Source: Qingrenia yutianensis (GTDB lineage Bacteria; Bacillota; Clostridia; UMGS1810). Taken from it: DNA of 64,000 nt. A model generated the notes under the pieces. The model was not told the origin of the DNA, did not search any database, and saw nothing but the letters and a program-made list of their open reading frames with translations. Positions within the stretch are counted from its first letter, which is position 1. Each line of letters opens with the position of its first letter. The position numbers were made by a program, and so were the translations under genes. Location: contig NZ_JACRTE010000003.1 of the NCBI RefSeq assembly GCF_014385105.1, positions 124,001 to 188,000 on the forward strand. Direction: 5' to 3'. Positions 43,780-51,895 of the stretch are shown here, piece by piece.

Positions 43780-43851
43780 TAAACATTTATTTTACACAAA
43801 TAAATGTTTATTTTTTTTATTGATTATATCCGCGAAATAAAGTAAAATCAA
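43780..43851 (+). promoter_or_regulatory. AraC-type operator and dyad promoter of the GH gene
   Basis: A 13-bp-arm palindrome (43780-43792 and 43798-43810, loop TACAC) contains ATTTATTTTACACAAAT (43785-43801). Eighteen bases later lies TTGATT (43820-43825), then a 17-base spacer and TAAAAT (43843-43848). The reverse strand reads TTGATT (43846-43851), 17 bases, TATAAT (43823-43828). The same arrangement with the same distances recurs at 46679-46745. The position just upstream of -35 fits an activator site. Confidence 0.75.
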
Positions 43852-43917
43852 GGTGAAAGCACAAAAACTTTATTTCGGAAACGAAATTTACATAAGTCAA
43901 AAAAGGAGAAGATTTTT

Positions 43918-45756
43918 ATGGAATTTATGCTCGGCTGTAACTATTGGGCGTCAAACGCGGGCGCGCTTATGTGGGAGCGGTGGGACGCGGACGCGGTGGA
44001 CAAGGATTTGAAGGTGCTGTCCGAAAACGGCGTTTCTTATATGCGCGTTTTCCCGAACTGGCGCGATTTTCAGCCTGTCAAAGTTATGCGCCAGTGGGCA
44101 GGAAACGAATATGAGTATCTTATGACCGATGAGAGTTTTCCGACAAACGAAAATTATCTTGACGAAACAATGCTTGCACGGTTTAACGAATTTTGCAGTA
44201 TTGCGGAAAAATATAACATCAAACTGATTGTGGGACTTTTGACCGGCTGGATGAGCGGACGGCTGTTTGTTCCGCCGATTTTGGAGGGACTTAATCTTTA
44301 CACTGACCCGACTGCGCTTTTGTTTGAAATGCGCTTTATAAAAGGCTTTATCGGCGCAACAAAGCATCAAAAATCAATTTTTGCGTGGGATTTGGGCAAC
44401 GAGTGCAACTGCCTAACATACACCGAATACCGCAGCACCGCCTCGTCGTGGACGGCGATTGTTGCAAACACCATAAAGGCATACGACAGCACGCGTCCCG
44501 TCGTTTCGGGTATGCATTCGCTCGGCACTGAAAACGCGTGGACGATTTTCGACCAGGCGGAGCACACCGATATTCTCACCACTCACCCTTATCCGCATTT
44601 TGTTCCGCATTGCTTTAAAAACACGCTCACCTCACAGCGTACGCTCCTGCACCCGTCGTGCGAAACCGCGTACTATTCCGACATCGGCAAAAAGCCGTGC
44701 TTTGTTGAGGAAATCGGCACGCTTGGACCTATGACGTGTAACGACGAAACCGCGTCAAAATTTTTGTTCAATAACCTTTTTTCGGTGTGGGCGAACGGGT
44801 CGAAAGGCTTGATGTTCTGGTGTAATTCCGACTTTGCCGACATCGACAGAGCGCCGTATACCTGGGATATGATGGAGGACGAGCTGGGTCTTGCCGATAA
44901 AGAGCGCAAACCGCGCAAAACGCTTTTGGCGATAAAGAAATTTTCGCAGTTTTTGAAAAAATTCGGCGGTGAAATCAATCCGCCCGAAAAGGACGCAGTG
45001 CTTATTTCGACACGAAATCAGGACGCTTGGGGAGCGGCATATTCGGCATATATTCTTGCAAAACAGAACGATTTAACTCTTTCGTTTGCGTGGAGCGACC
45101 AAAAGCTTCCCGACTCGGAAATTTATATGCTTCCGTCAATTTGCAGTACGCGCGTTATGTGTATGGAGCGCTATCTCGAACTTTTGGAGCGCGTGCGTAA
45201 CGGCGCCGCGCTTTATATATCCAACGACAACGGATTTGTTGCGAAATTTGCCGAAATTTCAGGCATTGAGGTTGTAAATTCGCTTGAAGTTGACGAGGAC
45301 GGATTTACCGAACTCTACGGCGAAAAGATAGAATTTAAGCGCAGAAAAAGGTATATTGTAAAGCCCTGCGGTGCAAAAGTTTTGTCGTACGATAACCTCG
45401 GAAATCCGGCAATCTGCGAAAACAAATACGGCAAGGGCAGAGTTTTTTACGTCAATTTTCCGCTTGAAACAATGCTTGCCGACGACAGTTTCGGCTTTGA
45501 ACAGAACAGGCATCTTGTGTATAAAAAACTTTTTGAAAATACCGAGCAAATTGTGCGTTCAAACGACATAAAAATGTCGGTTACGCGCCATAAGCACGGT
45601 GAAAAATACATCTGCACAGCGATAAATTACGGTGACGAAAGCCTCAAAAACAAGATTGAAATTTCAAAGGATTTTGCCGTTTCAAAGGTGATTTACGGCG
45701 ATATTGAAAATGTTGAACCTCACGATGCGTGCGTGTTTGAAATTGAGAAAATATGA
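43918..45756 (+). CDS. cytoplasmic clan GH-A glycoside hydrolase (GH5/GH42-like)
   Basis: 612 residues without signal peptide, so it acts inside the cell. A TIM barrel spans about 1-350: YWASNAGALMWERWDADAV at the start, and the acid/base Glu162 in AWDLGNECNC. The nucleophile is Glu264 or Glu265 in CFVEEIGTLGP. A middle domain with beta-galactosidase trimerisation-like character (about 365-520) and a small C-terminal beta domain follow. Substrate cannot be named; beta-mannosidase or beta-galactosidase activity are likely options. An upstream operator shared with the sugar importer links it to AraC control. GGAGAAG before ATG. Confidence 0.85.
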   Translation: MEFMLGCNYWASNAGALMWERWDADAVDKDLKVLSENGVSYMRVFPNWRDFQPVKVMRQWAGNEYEYLMTDESFPTNENYLDETMLARFNEFCSIAEKYNIKLIVGLLTGWMSGRLFVPPILEGLNLYTDPTALLFEMRFIKGFIGATKHQKSIFAWDLGNECNCLTYTEYRSTASSWTAIVANTIKAYDSTRPVVSGMHSLGTENAWTIFDQAEHTDILTTHPYPHFVPHCFKNTLTSQRTLLHPSCETAYYSDIGKKPCFVEEIGTLGPMTCNDETASKFLFNNLFSVWANGSKGLMFWCNSDFADIDRAPYTWDMMEDELGLADKERKPRKTLLAIKKFSQFLKKFGGEINPPEKDAVLISTRNQDAWGAAYSAYILAKQNDLTLSFAWSDQKLPDSEIYMLPSICSTRVMCMERYLELLERVRNGAALYISNDNGFVAKFAEISGIEVVNSLEVDEDGFTELYGEKIEFKRRKRYIVKPCGAKVLSYDNLGNPAICENKYGKGRVFYVNFPLETMLADDSFGFEQNRHLVYKKLFENTEQIVRSNDIKMSVTRHKHGEKYICTAINYGDESLKNKIEISKDFAVSKVIYGDIENVEPHDACVFEIEKI

Positions 45757-45760
45757 AAAT

Positions 45761-45799
45761 AAAAAATGCTCTCAACAGTTTATGCTGAGAGTATTTTTT
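45761..45799. terminator. bidirectional terminator between convergent genes
   Basis: AAAAAATGCTCTCA pairs with TGAGAGTATTTTTT around a short loop; T runs on both strands. Serves the GH gene and the araC-type gene. Confidence 0.85.
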
Positions 45800-45800
45800 G

Positions 45801-46661
45801 CTATACAAGCTTGTTTTTATACCGTATCGGCGTTTCGCCCATAATTCTTTTAAAATGTTTTGAAAATGTGCTGATGTCACAAAATCCCGTTTTTTCCGCC
45901 GCCTCGGCAACGCTTGTCTGACCTTCCTCCAAAAGACGCGCCGCATTCATAATCTGAATGTGCAGAATGTACTGATGAAGCGACGAACCTGTGTGCGTTT
46001 TAATCATATGGTTAAGGTAGTTTGGATGGAACGAAAAAATTTCGCCCAGCTTTTTGTTTGTGAGATTTTCGTTGTAATGCTCGTGAATGTATGTGAGCAC
46101 CTTTTCGGTTTTGTAGTTTGCATTCTGCGAGAAAAAGTCGTTGAAAGTGAGCGAGCGCACGCAGTTTGCAAGACAGTGCGAAAAATACGCGTTAACCTGT
46201 GTGCGGCAGCAAATAACCTTGTGCGAATATTCGTACTCGGCTTTGACAAGGTGCTTTTCAATTTTTTTAATGTTCGGAATATACAAAATTCCGTTAAATT
46301 CCTCCACGTCCTCAAAGTCGCTTTTGCGCAGAATTTCACTGTGTTTAAAGCTTAAAATGCGCGAAAGATGGACGGGAAGATTAAGGTGCGAAAAATCTTG
46401 AGTATAGTCAAAATTTACCGCAATATATTTTGCCGCGCCGTCCTCGAGCGACGAAATCTGATACGGTATTCCGGGCGCTATGATAAGCACGCTCGACGTG
46501 TTCATAATATATTCGGTGCCGTTTACGACGATACATCCCGTGCCGTCAAGAGTGTAAAACATACGTGCGTCGTAGGCTACAAAAAGCTCGAATTTCGTTG
46601 TTTTGTCCACGTCAAGATAGCGTATGTATCTTACGAAAGGCGAAATATCTTCCAATTTCAA
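45801..46661 (-). CDS. AraC family transcription regulator
   Basis: About 286 residues. The N-terminal cupin-like ligand domain spans about 15-140 (FYTLDGTGCIVVNGTEYIMN, VLIIAPGIPYQISSLEDGAA). Two C-terminal HTH motifs span about 185-285 (VLTYIHEHYNENLTNKKLGE; SVAEAAEKTGFCDISTFSKH then FKRIMGETPIRYK). A TTG start at 46661 is chosen, seven bases after GGAGG; no ATG fits. Divergent from the sugar importer and convergent with the GH gene, with shared operators, so it probably activates both in response to a sugar. Confidence 0.9.
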   Translation of the reverse strand: MKLEDISPFVRYIRYLDVDKTTKFELFVAYDARMFYTLDGTGCIVVNGTEYIMNTSSVLIIAPGIPYQISSLEDGAAKYIAVNFDYTQDFSHLNLPVHLSRILSFKHSEILRKSDFEDVEEFNGILYIPNIKKIEKHLVKAEYEYSHKVICCRTQVNAYFSHCLANCVRSLTFNDFFSQNANYKTEKVLTYIHEHYNENLTNKKLGEIFSFHPNYLNHMIKTHTGSSLHQYILHIQIMNAARLLEEGQTSVAEAAEKTGFCDISTFSKHFKRIMGETPIRYKNKLV

Positions 46662-46678
46662 AACAATTCCTCCCAAAT

Positions 46679-46745
46679 ATTTATTTTACACAAATTTTAG
46701 TTTGCTTTGTTACTTGATTATACACAAAAAAGACTGTAAAATCAA
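46679..46745. promoter_or_regulatory. AraC operator and overlapping divergent promoters
   Basis: ATTTATTTTACACAAAT (46679-46695), then 18 bases, TTGATT (46714-46719), 17 bases, TAAAAT (46737-46742) for the importer on the plus strand. On the minus strand, TTGATT (46740-46745), 17 bases, TATAAT (46717-46722) for the regulator. Each -10 overlaps or abuts the opposite -35, so the two promoters share the same 32 bases. The operator lies in the 5' leader of the regulator, which suits autoregulation. Confidence 0.8.
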
Positions 46746-46898
46746 GATGTAAAATAAAATTTTTATACTGCGGAAAATCCTGCTTTAAAACAGAGCAAAA
46801 ACATCTGTTTTTACTGCGGTAAATTTTGCCGTTTGTTTTTTATTTTATTTGTGTTAGAATTAAAAAAATATATAAATTTAATTCAGGGGGTTTTCAAA

Positions 46899-48266
46899 AT
46901 GAAAAAAATTGTTTCTTTGGCGCTTGTGCTTTGCCTTGCGCTCGGCGCACTCGCGGGATGCGGAAGTAAAAATACCGCAGACACAAAAAAAGTTGTTATG
47001 TGGTCGCACAATTCGCACGCAAAGTCGGCGCTTGTTGAAATTATCGACGATTTTAACAAGGGCAGAGGAAAAGAAATCGGCGTTGAAATTGAGCTTGTTA
47101 TGAAAGAAAACGAGATGGAAAAAATGCTTGACCTTGCTTTCTCATCGGGTCAGGCGCCCGACATCTTCACGGCGTGCAGCTTCCAGAAACAGGCGGAGGC
47201 AGGAAATCTTTTGGATATTTCCACACTTCCCGGAATGGAAAAATACATAGAAAAATATGACGGCCAGCTTGCGGAATTAAGATGCAAGTATCATGGCGTG
47301 CTTTATGCAATCCCCACCGTTGCAACAACAAGCGGTGTTGCCTATAACAAAGATTTGTTCAAGGCGGCGGGCATTGTTGACGAAAACGGAGAGGCAAAAG
47401 CACCCAAAACTCTTGCAGACATCAGAGAATACGCGAAAAAACTCACCGATACGTCCAAAAGACAGTACGGCATTGCATACGCTATGAAATACGGCGGTTG
47501 GTTCGGCTCGACAATTCAGAGCCCGTCAATGGTAAACTGCGGATACAACGGCTATAACCCCGTTACCGGAACATTTGACTATACAAACCTTAAAGACACA
47601 ATGCAGCTTGTGCTCGACATCAAAAAAGACGGCAGTTATTACCCGGGATGCGAAACAATGGAAAACGACACCGCAAGAGCGCTTTTTGCGGAGGGACTTA
47701 TCGGTATGATTTATGCCGATTCGTGGGATGTCGGCGTTTTTGACACGCAGTTCTCCACAAAAATCGACTGGGCGGTTGCTCCTCTCCCCGTTGCTGACGA
47801 AAACGCGCAAGTCTACAAACAGGTTATGGGCTGCGGACTTTCAACTTATATGAACAGCAAAATTACCGATAAAATCACAAAAGAACAGGCTTTTGAAATT
47901 TTTGAGCTTTTGAACGGAAAAGAAAAACAGAAAAAATTCTATGAAAAAGGCATTGACATTCCCTATGACAGCGAGGTTATAAAAGAGGCGGATTCGTCCA
48001 AACTCAACCCGAAATTCAAACAGTTTGCCGAGCTTGTAAACATCAGCATACTTCCGCCCGTTACCATAAAATACGACATCGGCACCGAGAGAAATCTTTC
48101 GACACGCTTTGCCGAGGACGTTTGGGCAGGCAAAACAACCGACCTTGACAAGCTTTTGACCGACTATTCAAAAATTGTTAACGACGGCGTGAAAAAATAC
48201 GCGGACGCTCACCCCGAATACGACGGAAAATCTTTCCTTGTTGAAAACTGGGACGCAAGAAGATAA
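46899..48266 (+). CDS. sugar ABC transporter substrate-binding lipoprotein
   Basis: 455 residues. Lipoprotein signal with lipobox ALAGCGS (Cys about 21), then a family 1 solute-binding fold: VVMWSHNSHAKSALVEIIDD, FSSGQAPDIFTACSFQKQAE, GLIGMIYADSWDVGVFD. It binds oligosaccharide or sugar outside and feeds the two permeases that follow. No ATPase gene is present, as is common for such importers served by a shared MsmX-type ATPase. GGGGG lies upstream of ATG 46899. Confidence 0.93.
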   Translation: MKKIVSLALVLCLALGALAGCGSKNTADTKKVVMWSHNSHAKSALVEIIDDFNKGRGKEIGVEIELVMKENEMEKMLDLAFSSGQAPDIFTACSFQKQAEAGNLLDISTLPGMEKYIEKYDGQLAELRCKYHGVLYAIPTVATTSGVAYNKDLFKAAGIVDENGEAKAPKTLADIREYAKKLTDTSKRQYGIAYAMKYGGWFGSTIQSPSMVNCGYNGYNPVTGTFDYTNLKDTMQLVLDIKKDGSYYPGCETMENDTARALFAEGLIGMIYADSWDVGVFDTQFSTKIDWAVAPLPVADENAQVYKQVMGCGLSTYMNSKITDKITKEQAFEIFELLNGKEKQKKFYEKGIDIPYDSEVIKEADSSKLNPKFKQFAELVNISILPPVTIKYDIGTERNLSTRFAEDVWAGKTTDLDKLLTDYSKIVNDGVKKYADAHPEYDGKSFLVENWDARR

Positions 48267-48303
48267 AATAAGCGTATTTAAACAAATTTAAGAGGTGTAT
48301 TTA

Positions 48304-49238
48304 ATGAAAACAACAATGAATATGCGAAGCGGAGTGAAAATCAAAAGCGGACGTCTTTCGGACAGCGCGCAGTGCTACCTGCTTTTAGGACTTCCTCTTA
48401 TCGGATTTTTCGTGTTTACGCTTTATCCGATTTTGTGGGCGATGCGCCTTTCGTTTTTCTATCACGACGGCATACCGTCAAACACCGTTTTTGTGGGCAT
48501 TGAAAACTTTGTAAACGCGTTCAAAGACAAGGTGTACTGGGGCACGTGGCTCACAACACTGCAATTTGCGGTTATGAAACTTCCGATAGAGCTTCCGCTC
48601 GCGCTTGTTCTTGCGGTTTTGCTCAATAAAAAAATAAAAGGCTCGGGATTTTTCAGAACGGTGTATTTTATGCCTACCGTCATCAGCGCGGCGCTTATCG
48701 CGCTGATGTTTTCAAACCTTTTCAGCGTGTTCGGCATTGTTAATATGTACCTTATAAAGCTTGGAATTATTAAGGATTTTTTAACTGGTTTGAAACAAAA
48801 TCCACCGCAATGTGGGTGCTGGTTATTTCGTCGATATGGAATACCTTCGGTACAAACATTCTGTATTTTCTCGGCGCACTGCAAAACGTGCCCGAGGACT
48901 GCTACGAGGCGGCGAAAATAGACGGCGCCGGAAAATTTACAACGTTTTTCAAAATTACAATTCCGCTTATCGCGCCCGTTGCACAGACGATACTTCTTCT
49001 TTCGATAAACGGAACGCTCCAGACGGGCGAATACGTAATACTTTTGACAAACGGCGCTCCGGGCGGTGCAACCTACACCGCAGGCGCGTATCTTATCGGC
49101 AAGTTTGCGCCGGGCTTTGCCGAAACGACGGCAAACATCGGCTACGGCTGTGCGCTTTCGCTTGTAAACACCGCCATAACGGCGTCGGTTGCGGCATTCT
49201 ACTTAAAAGCAAGCAAAAAAATGACAAACATATATTGA
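48304..49238 (+). CDS. sugar ABC permease (MalF/UgpA type), reading frame shifted by -1
   Basis: About 310 residues when both frames are joined. Frame one (48304-48783) gives residues 1-160 with four membrane segments (CYLLLGLPLIGFFVFTLYPI; RTVYFMPTVISAALIALMF). Frame two continues from AAC 48783 with NWFETKSTAMWVLVISSIWN, the conserved EAA loop (DCYEAAKIDGAGKFTTFFKI then TIPLIAP), and ends ASKKMTNIY. Unshifted, frame one runs on to 48921 in unrelated residues. The join is at T TTT TTA, so it is either a real -1 frameshift site, a lost T in a T run, or an assembly error. Everything else is intact. Confidence 0.85.
48777..48783 (+). other. slippery heptamer T TTT TTA at the permease frameshift
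   Basis: In frame (GAT TTT TTA ACT) the heptamer fits the X XXY YYZ pattern. Slipping back one base gives TTT TTT AAC TGG, exactly the frame needed downstream. A weak CCAC/GTGG hairpin can form some 20 bases later; no strong pseudoknot is seen. Confidence 0.5.
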
Positions 49239-49252
49239 TGGGGGTGTACTGA

Positions 49253-50107
49253 TTGGATAACAAAAGAAATCTTGCCGATACAATTATTACACTCTTCGTG
49301 CTTGTAATTGTGACGCTTATAACGCTTTTTCCGCTTGTTTACACAGCGGCGTCGTCGTTTAAAACCAACGCGGAAATTTTAGCGTATCCCGAAAGAATAT
49401 TTTCGCTCAATCCCACGTGGGACAACTACAAAACAGTGTTCCGCTCCGACTCGATAAACATTATGCGTATGACGTGGAACAGCCTTTACTACACAATTTT
49501 CAGCGTTATTGTGGTGCTGATTACTTCGTCGGTGTCGGGATATGTTTTCTCGCGCGGTGAGTTTAAGTTTAAAAAGACGATTTTCACAATTTTTTCGTCG
49601 CTTATGTTTTTGTCATTCGGTTCGGTTACACTTTACCCGAAGTTTGACATCTTAACCGCACTGCACCTTAACAAGTCGCTTTTCGGACTTATCGTGTTAA
49701 AATGTTTCGGCATACCGATTGTAAATATGTATCTGGTGCGCGGATATGTAAACACGCTCCCGAAAGAACTGGACGAATCGGCAAAGCTTGACGGGTGCTC
49801 GTTTACGGGGACGTTTTTCCGCATAATCGCACCGCTTTTAAAGCCGATACTCGCGACCGTCGGAATTTTGACATTCCAGAACACCTGGAACGAATACCTG
49901 CTTCCGGCGATTTTCACCGCAGGACTTCCCGAACAGCAGCCCCTTATCGTGGGCATAACGTCACTGCGTACGTCGGGCGAGGCGGCGTCGTCCTGGAACC
50001 TTATGCTCGCCGGAACGACAATAGCGGTTATTCCCGTGCTTTTTGCATATGCGTTCGGCAACAAATATTTTGTTGCCGGTCTTGCAAACGGCGCGGTTAA
50101 GGGATAA
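49253..50107 (+). CDS. sugar ABC permease (MalG/UgpE type)
   Basis: 284 residues with six membrane helices (first: TIITLFVLVIVTLITLFPLV). The EAA loop that contacts the ATPase is ELDESAKLDGCSFTGTFFRI followed by IAPLLKP. TTG start at 49253 after GGGGGTG. Ends ANGAVKG. Forms the second half of the importer with the frameshifted permease upstream. Confidence 0.95.
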   Translation: MDNKRNLADTIITLFVLVIVTLITLFPLVYTAASSFKTNAEILAYPERIFSLNPTWDNYKTVFRSDSINIMRMTWNSLYYTIFSVIVVLITSSVSGYVFSRGEFKFKKTIFTIFSSLMFLSFGSVTLYPKFDILTALHLNKSLFGLIVLKCFGIPIVNMYLVRGYVNTLPKELDESAKLDGCSFTGTFFRIIAPLLKPILATVGILTFQNTWNEYLLPAIFTAGLPEQQPLIVGITSLRTSGEAASSWNLMLAGTTIAVIPVLFAYAFGNKYFVAGLANGAVKG

Positions 50108-50125
50108 TTTACACGGAGGTAAATG

Positions 50126-51895
50126 ATGAAAATGAAAAAATTTACGGTATCCGCACTCGTTTTTGTTTTAACGGTTTTCTCGGCGCTGACGTGCTTTTGC
50201 GAGGCGGTTCCCAATGCCGAAATAACGCTTGACGCGGAGAGTATGTTCCGAAAAATTTCGGTCAGCGGATGCCTTACAAGCGCAAATATCGGACTTGACA
50301 AAGATTACGGCGCGTCGGTCGGTATGCCGATAAGCTTTGTTATGATGACGGCGCCCTGTACGGACGGTGACGAATACAATATTTCGTATGAAAACTTAAG
50401 CTATTTTAAATCGGGCACGACCGACGAAAACGGAAATTTTGAAGTTGTGTTTCCGCTTGCTGACAAAAACGGCGACTATGTTTTGCAGATTACCACGCGT
50501 TACGGCGTTGCGTACCGCGAAATTTTCAGCTACGACAACAAATCGGTAATCGACCTTAACAACGTCCTTGCCGAAAAGGACTCGGAAAAACTCGGAGCAT
50601 TTCTTTTGAGCGACAAAAAATTTCTCGATTACGACACGTCGATTTACGACAGTCTTGACGGCGAGGCGAAAATTCTGGTGTGCCGTGCGCTGATTGACGA
50701 ATACGAAAAAAACGGCGTATATGAAAATATAGACGCTTTCCACCAAAGTTTTAATAAAATTGCACAGGAAACAAGGGACAGTCTTATTTATCTTCCCGAG
50801 TTTTCAAAGGAAAGCAGAATAGGTCTTCTCACAAGCTATTACAACGATTCGGGCAGTGACGCGGATAAAAAGGTTTTTGCGTACATAACCGAAAACAATC
50901 TTCTCGACTACGTTATAACAAATCTTGAAAATAACAAAACTGACGACCTTTTCGGAAACGTTGCGGACATCACGGTAAAAAGCCTTTGGGACGCGCAGAC
51001 GGTTTATTACACAACGTTTGACAAAATCATAAACACCGACAACGTTTTTTCGTTTGATGATGAGCTTTTGGCAAAATATAAGTCGGCAAAAAACAGCGAC
51101 GCTTTGCTTAAAGAAATTTCAAACACAATAAACACCGCAAGCTCGGTTGACGGATTTAAAAAGGTTATCGAAAACGCGGTGACGAAAATAAATTCGCAGT
51201 CCGACGACGAAGAAATCATCAAAAAACCGCCGCAGTCGGGTTCAAAAGGAGGCGGAGGAGGCGGAAAGGTATCGGGCGGAATTGCTGTTATACCGCCTGT
51301 GGAAACACTCCCCGACACCGACACCGCGCAAACCGAGCCGGGCGTTACAAAAGAAACGTTTGCCGATTTGGACGGCTTTGACTGGGCGAAAGATGCAATT
51401 TTGTCACTCAAAGAGCAAGGTATAATAAACGGCAGGTCGGAAGCGGAATTTGACCCGTCGGCGACCGTTACGCGTGCGGAATTTTCGCATATGCTCGCAA
51501 AGGCAATGAAGCTTGATACCGATAATGCGAAGTCGGATTTTGCCGACGTTTCGGAAAACGAATGGTTTTACAAAAGCGTTTCGGCGCTTTCGGAAAAAGG
51601 CATTGTAAACGGTATGGGAAACGGACTTTTCGGAAGTAACAATCCCATTTCGCGCCAGGATTCGGCGGTTATGCTCGCAGGCTTTGTAAATTCGGAAAAT
51701 ACCGAAAACACCGATTTTGCCGACGCGGACGAAATAGCCGATTACGCGAAAGAAAGTGTTAAAAAATTAAAATCCGCAAAAATCTTTTCGGGTGACGAAA
51801 ACGGTAATTTCAATCCGAAATCAAGCATCACGCGCGCCGAGTCAGCGGTTGTGATTTACAATATTTTAAAAGGTGAGGGGGCGTCTCAAAAATAA
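50126..51895 (+). CDS. secreted protein with three C-terminal SLH domains
   Basis: 589 residues. Signal peptide (FTVSALVFVLTVFSALTCFC), an N-terminal beta region (about 25-130), a helical region with repeats (about 140-360), then a Gly-rich hinge (KGGGGGGKVSGG). Three SLH domains follow: FADLDGFDWAKDAILSLKEQ, FADVSENEWFYKSVSALSEK and FADADEIADYAKESVKKLKS, with TRAE/SRQD motifs. It would be anchored to pyruvylated wall polymer. Directly after the importer, so it may help capture or degrade the same polysaccharide. Second ATG (50126) has best spacing from GGAGG. Confidence 0.9.
   Translation: MKMKKFTVSALVFVLTVFSALTCFCEAVPNAEITLDAESMFRKISVSGCLTSANIGLDKDYGASVGMPISFVMMTAPCTDGDEYNISYENLSYFKSGTTDENGNFEVVFPLADKNGDYVLQITTRYGVAYREIFSYDNKSVIDLNNVLAEKDSEKLGAFLLSDKKFLDYDTSIYDSLDGEAKILVCRALIDEYEKNGVYENIDAFHQSFNKIAQETRDSLIYLPEFSKESRIGLLTSYYNDSGSDADKKVFAYITENNLLDYVITNLENNKTDDLFGNVADITVKSLWDAQTVYYTTFDKIINTDNVFSFDDELLAKYKSAKNSDALLKEISNTINTASSVDGFKKVIENAVTKINSQSDDEEIIKKPPQSGSKGGGGGGKVSGGIAVIPPVETLPDTDTAQTEPGVTKETFADLDGFDWAKDAILSLKEQGIINGRSEAEFDPSATVTRAEFSHMLAKAMKLDTDNAKSDFADVSENEWFYKSVSALSEKGIVNGMGNGLFGSNNPISRQDSAVMLAGFVNSENTENTDFADADEIADYAKESVKKLKSAKIFSGDENGNFNPKSSITRAESAVVIYNILKGEGASQK

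Noticed and set aside
46899..50107. Missing ATPase as sign of a broken importer
   Set aside because: Clostridial sugar importers of this type usually share a distant multi-task ATPase, so its absence here is ordinary.
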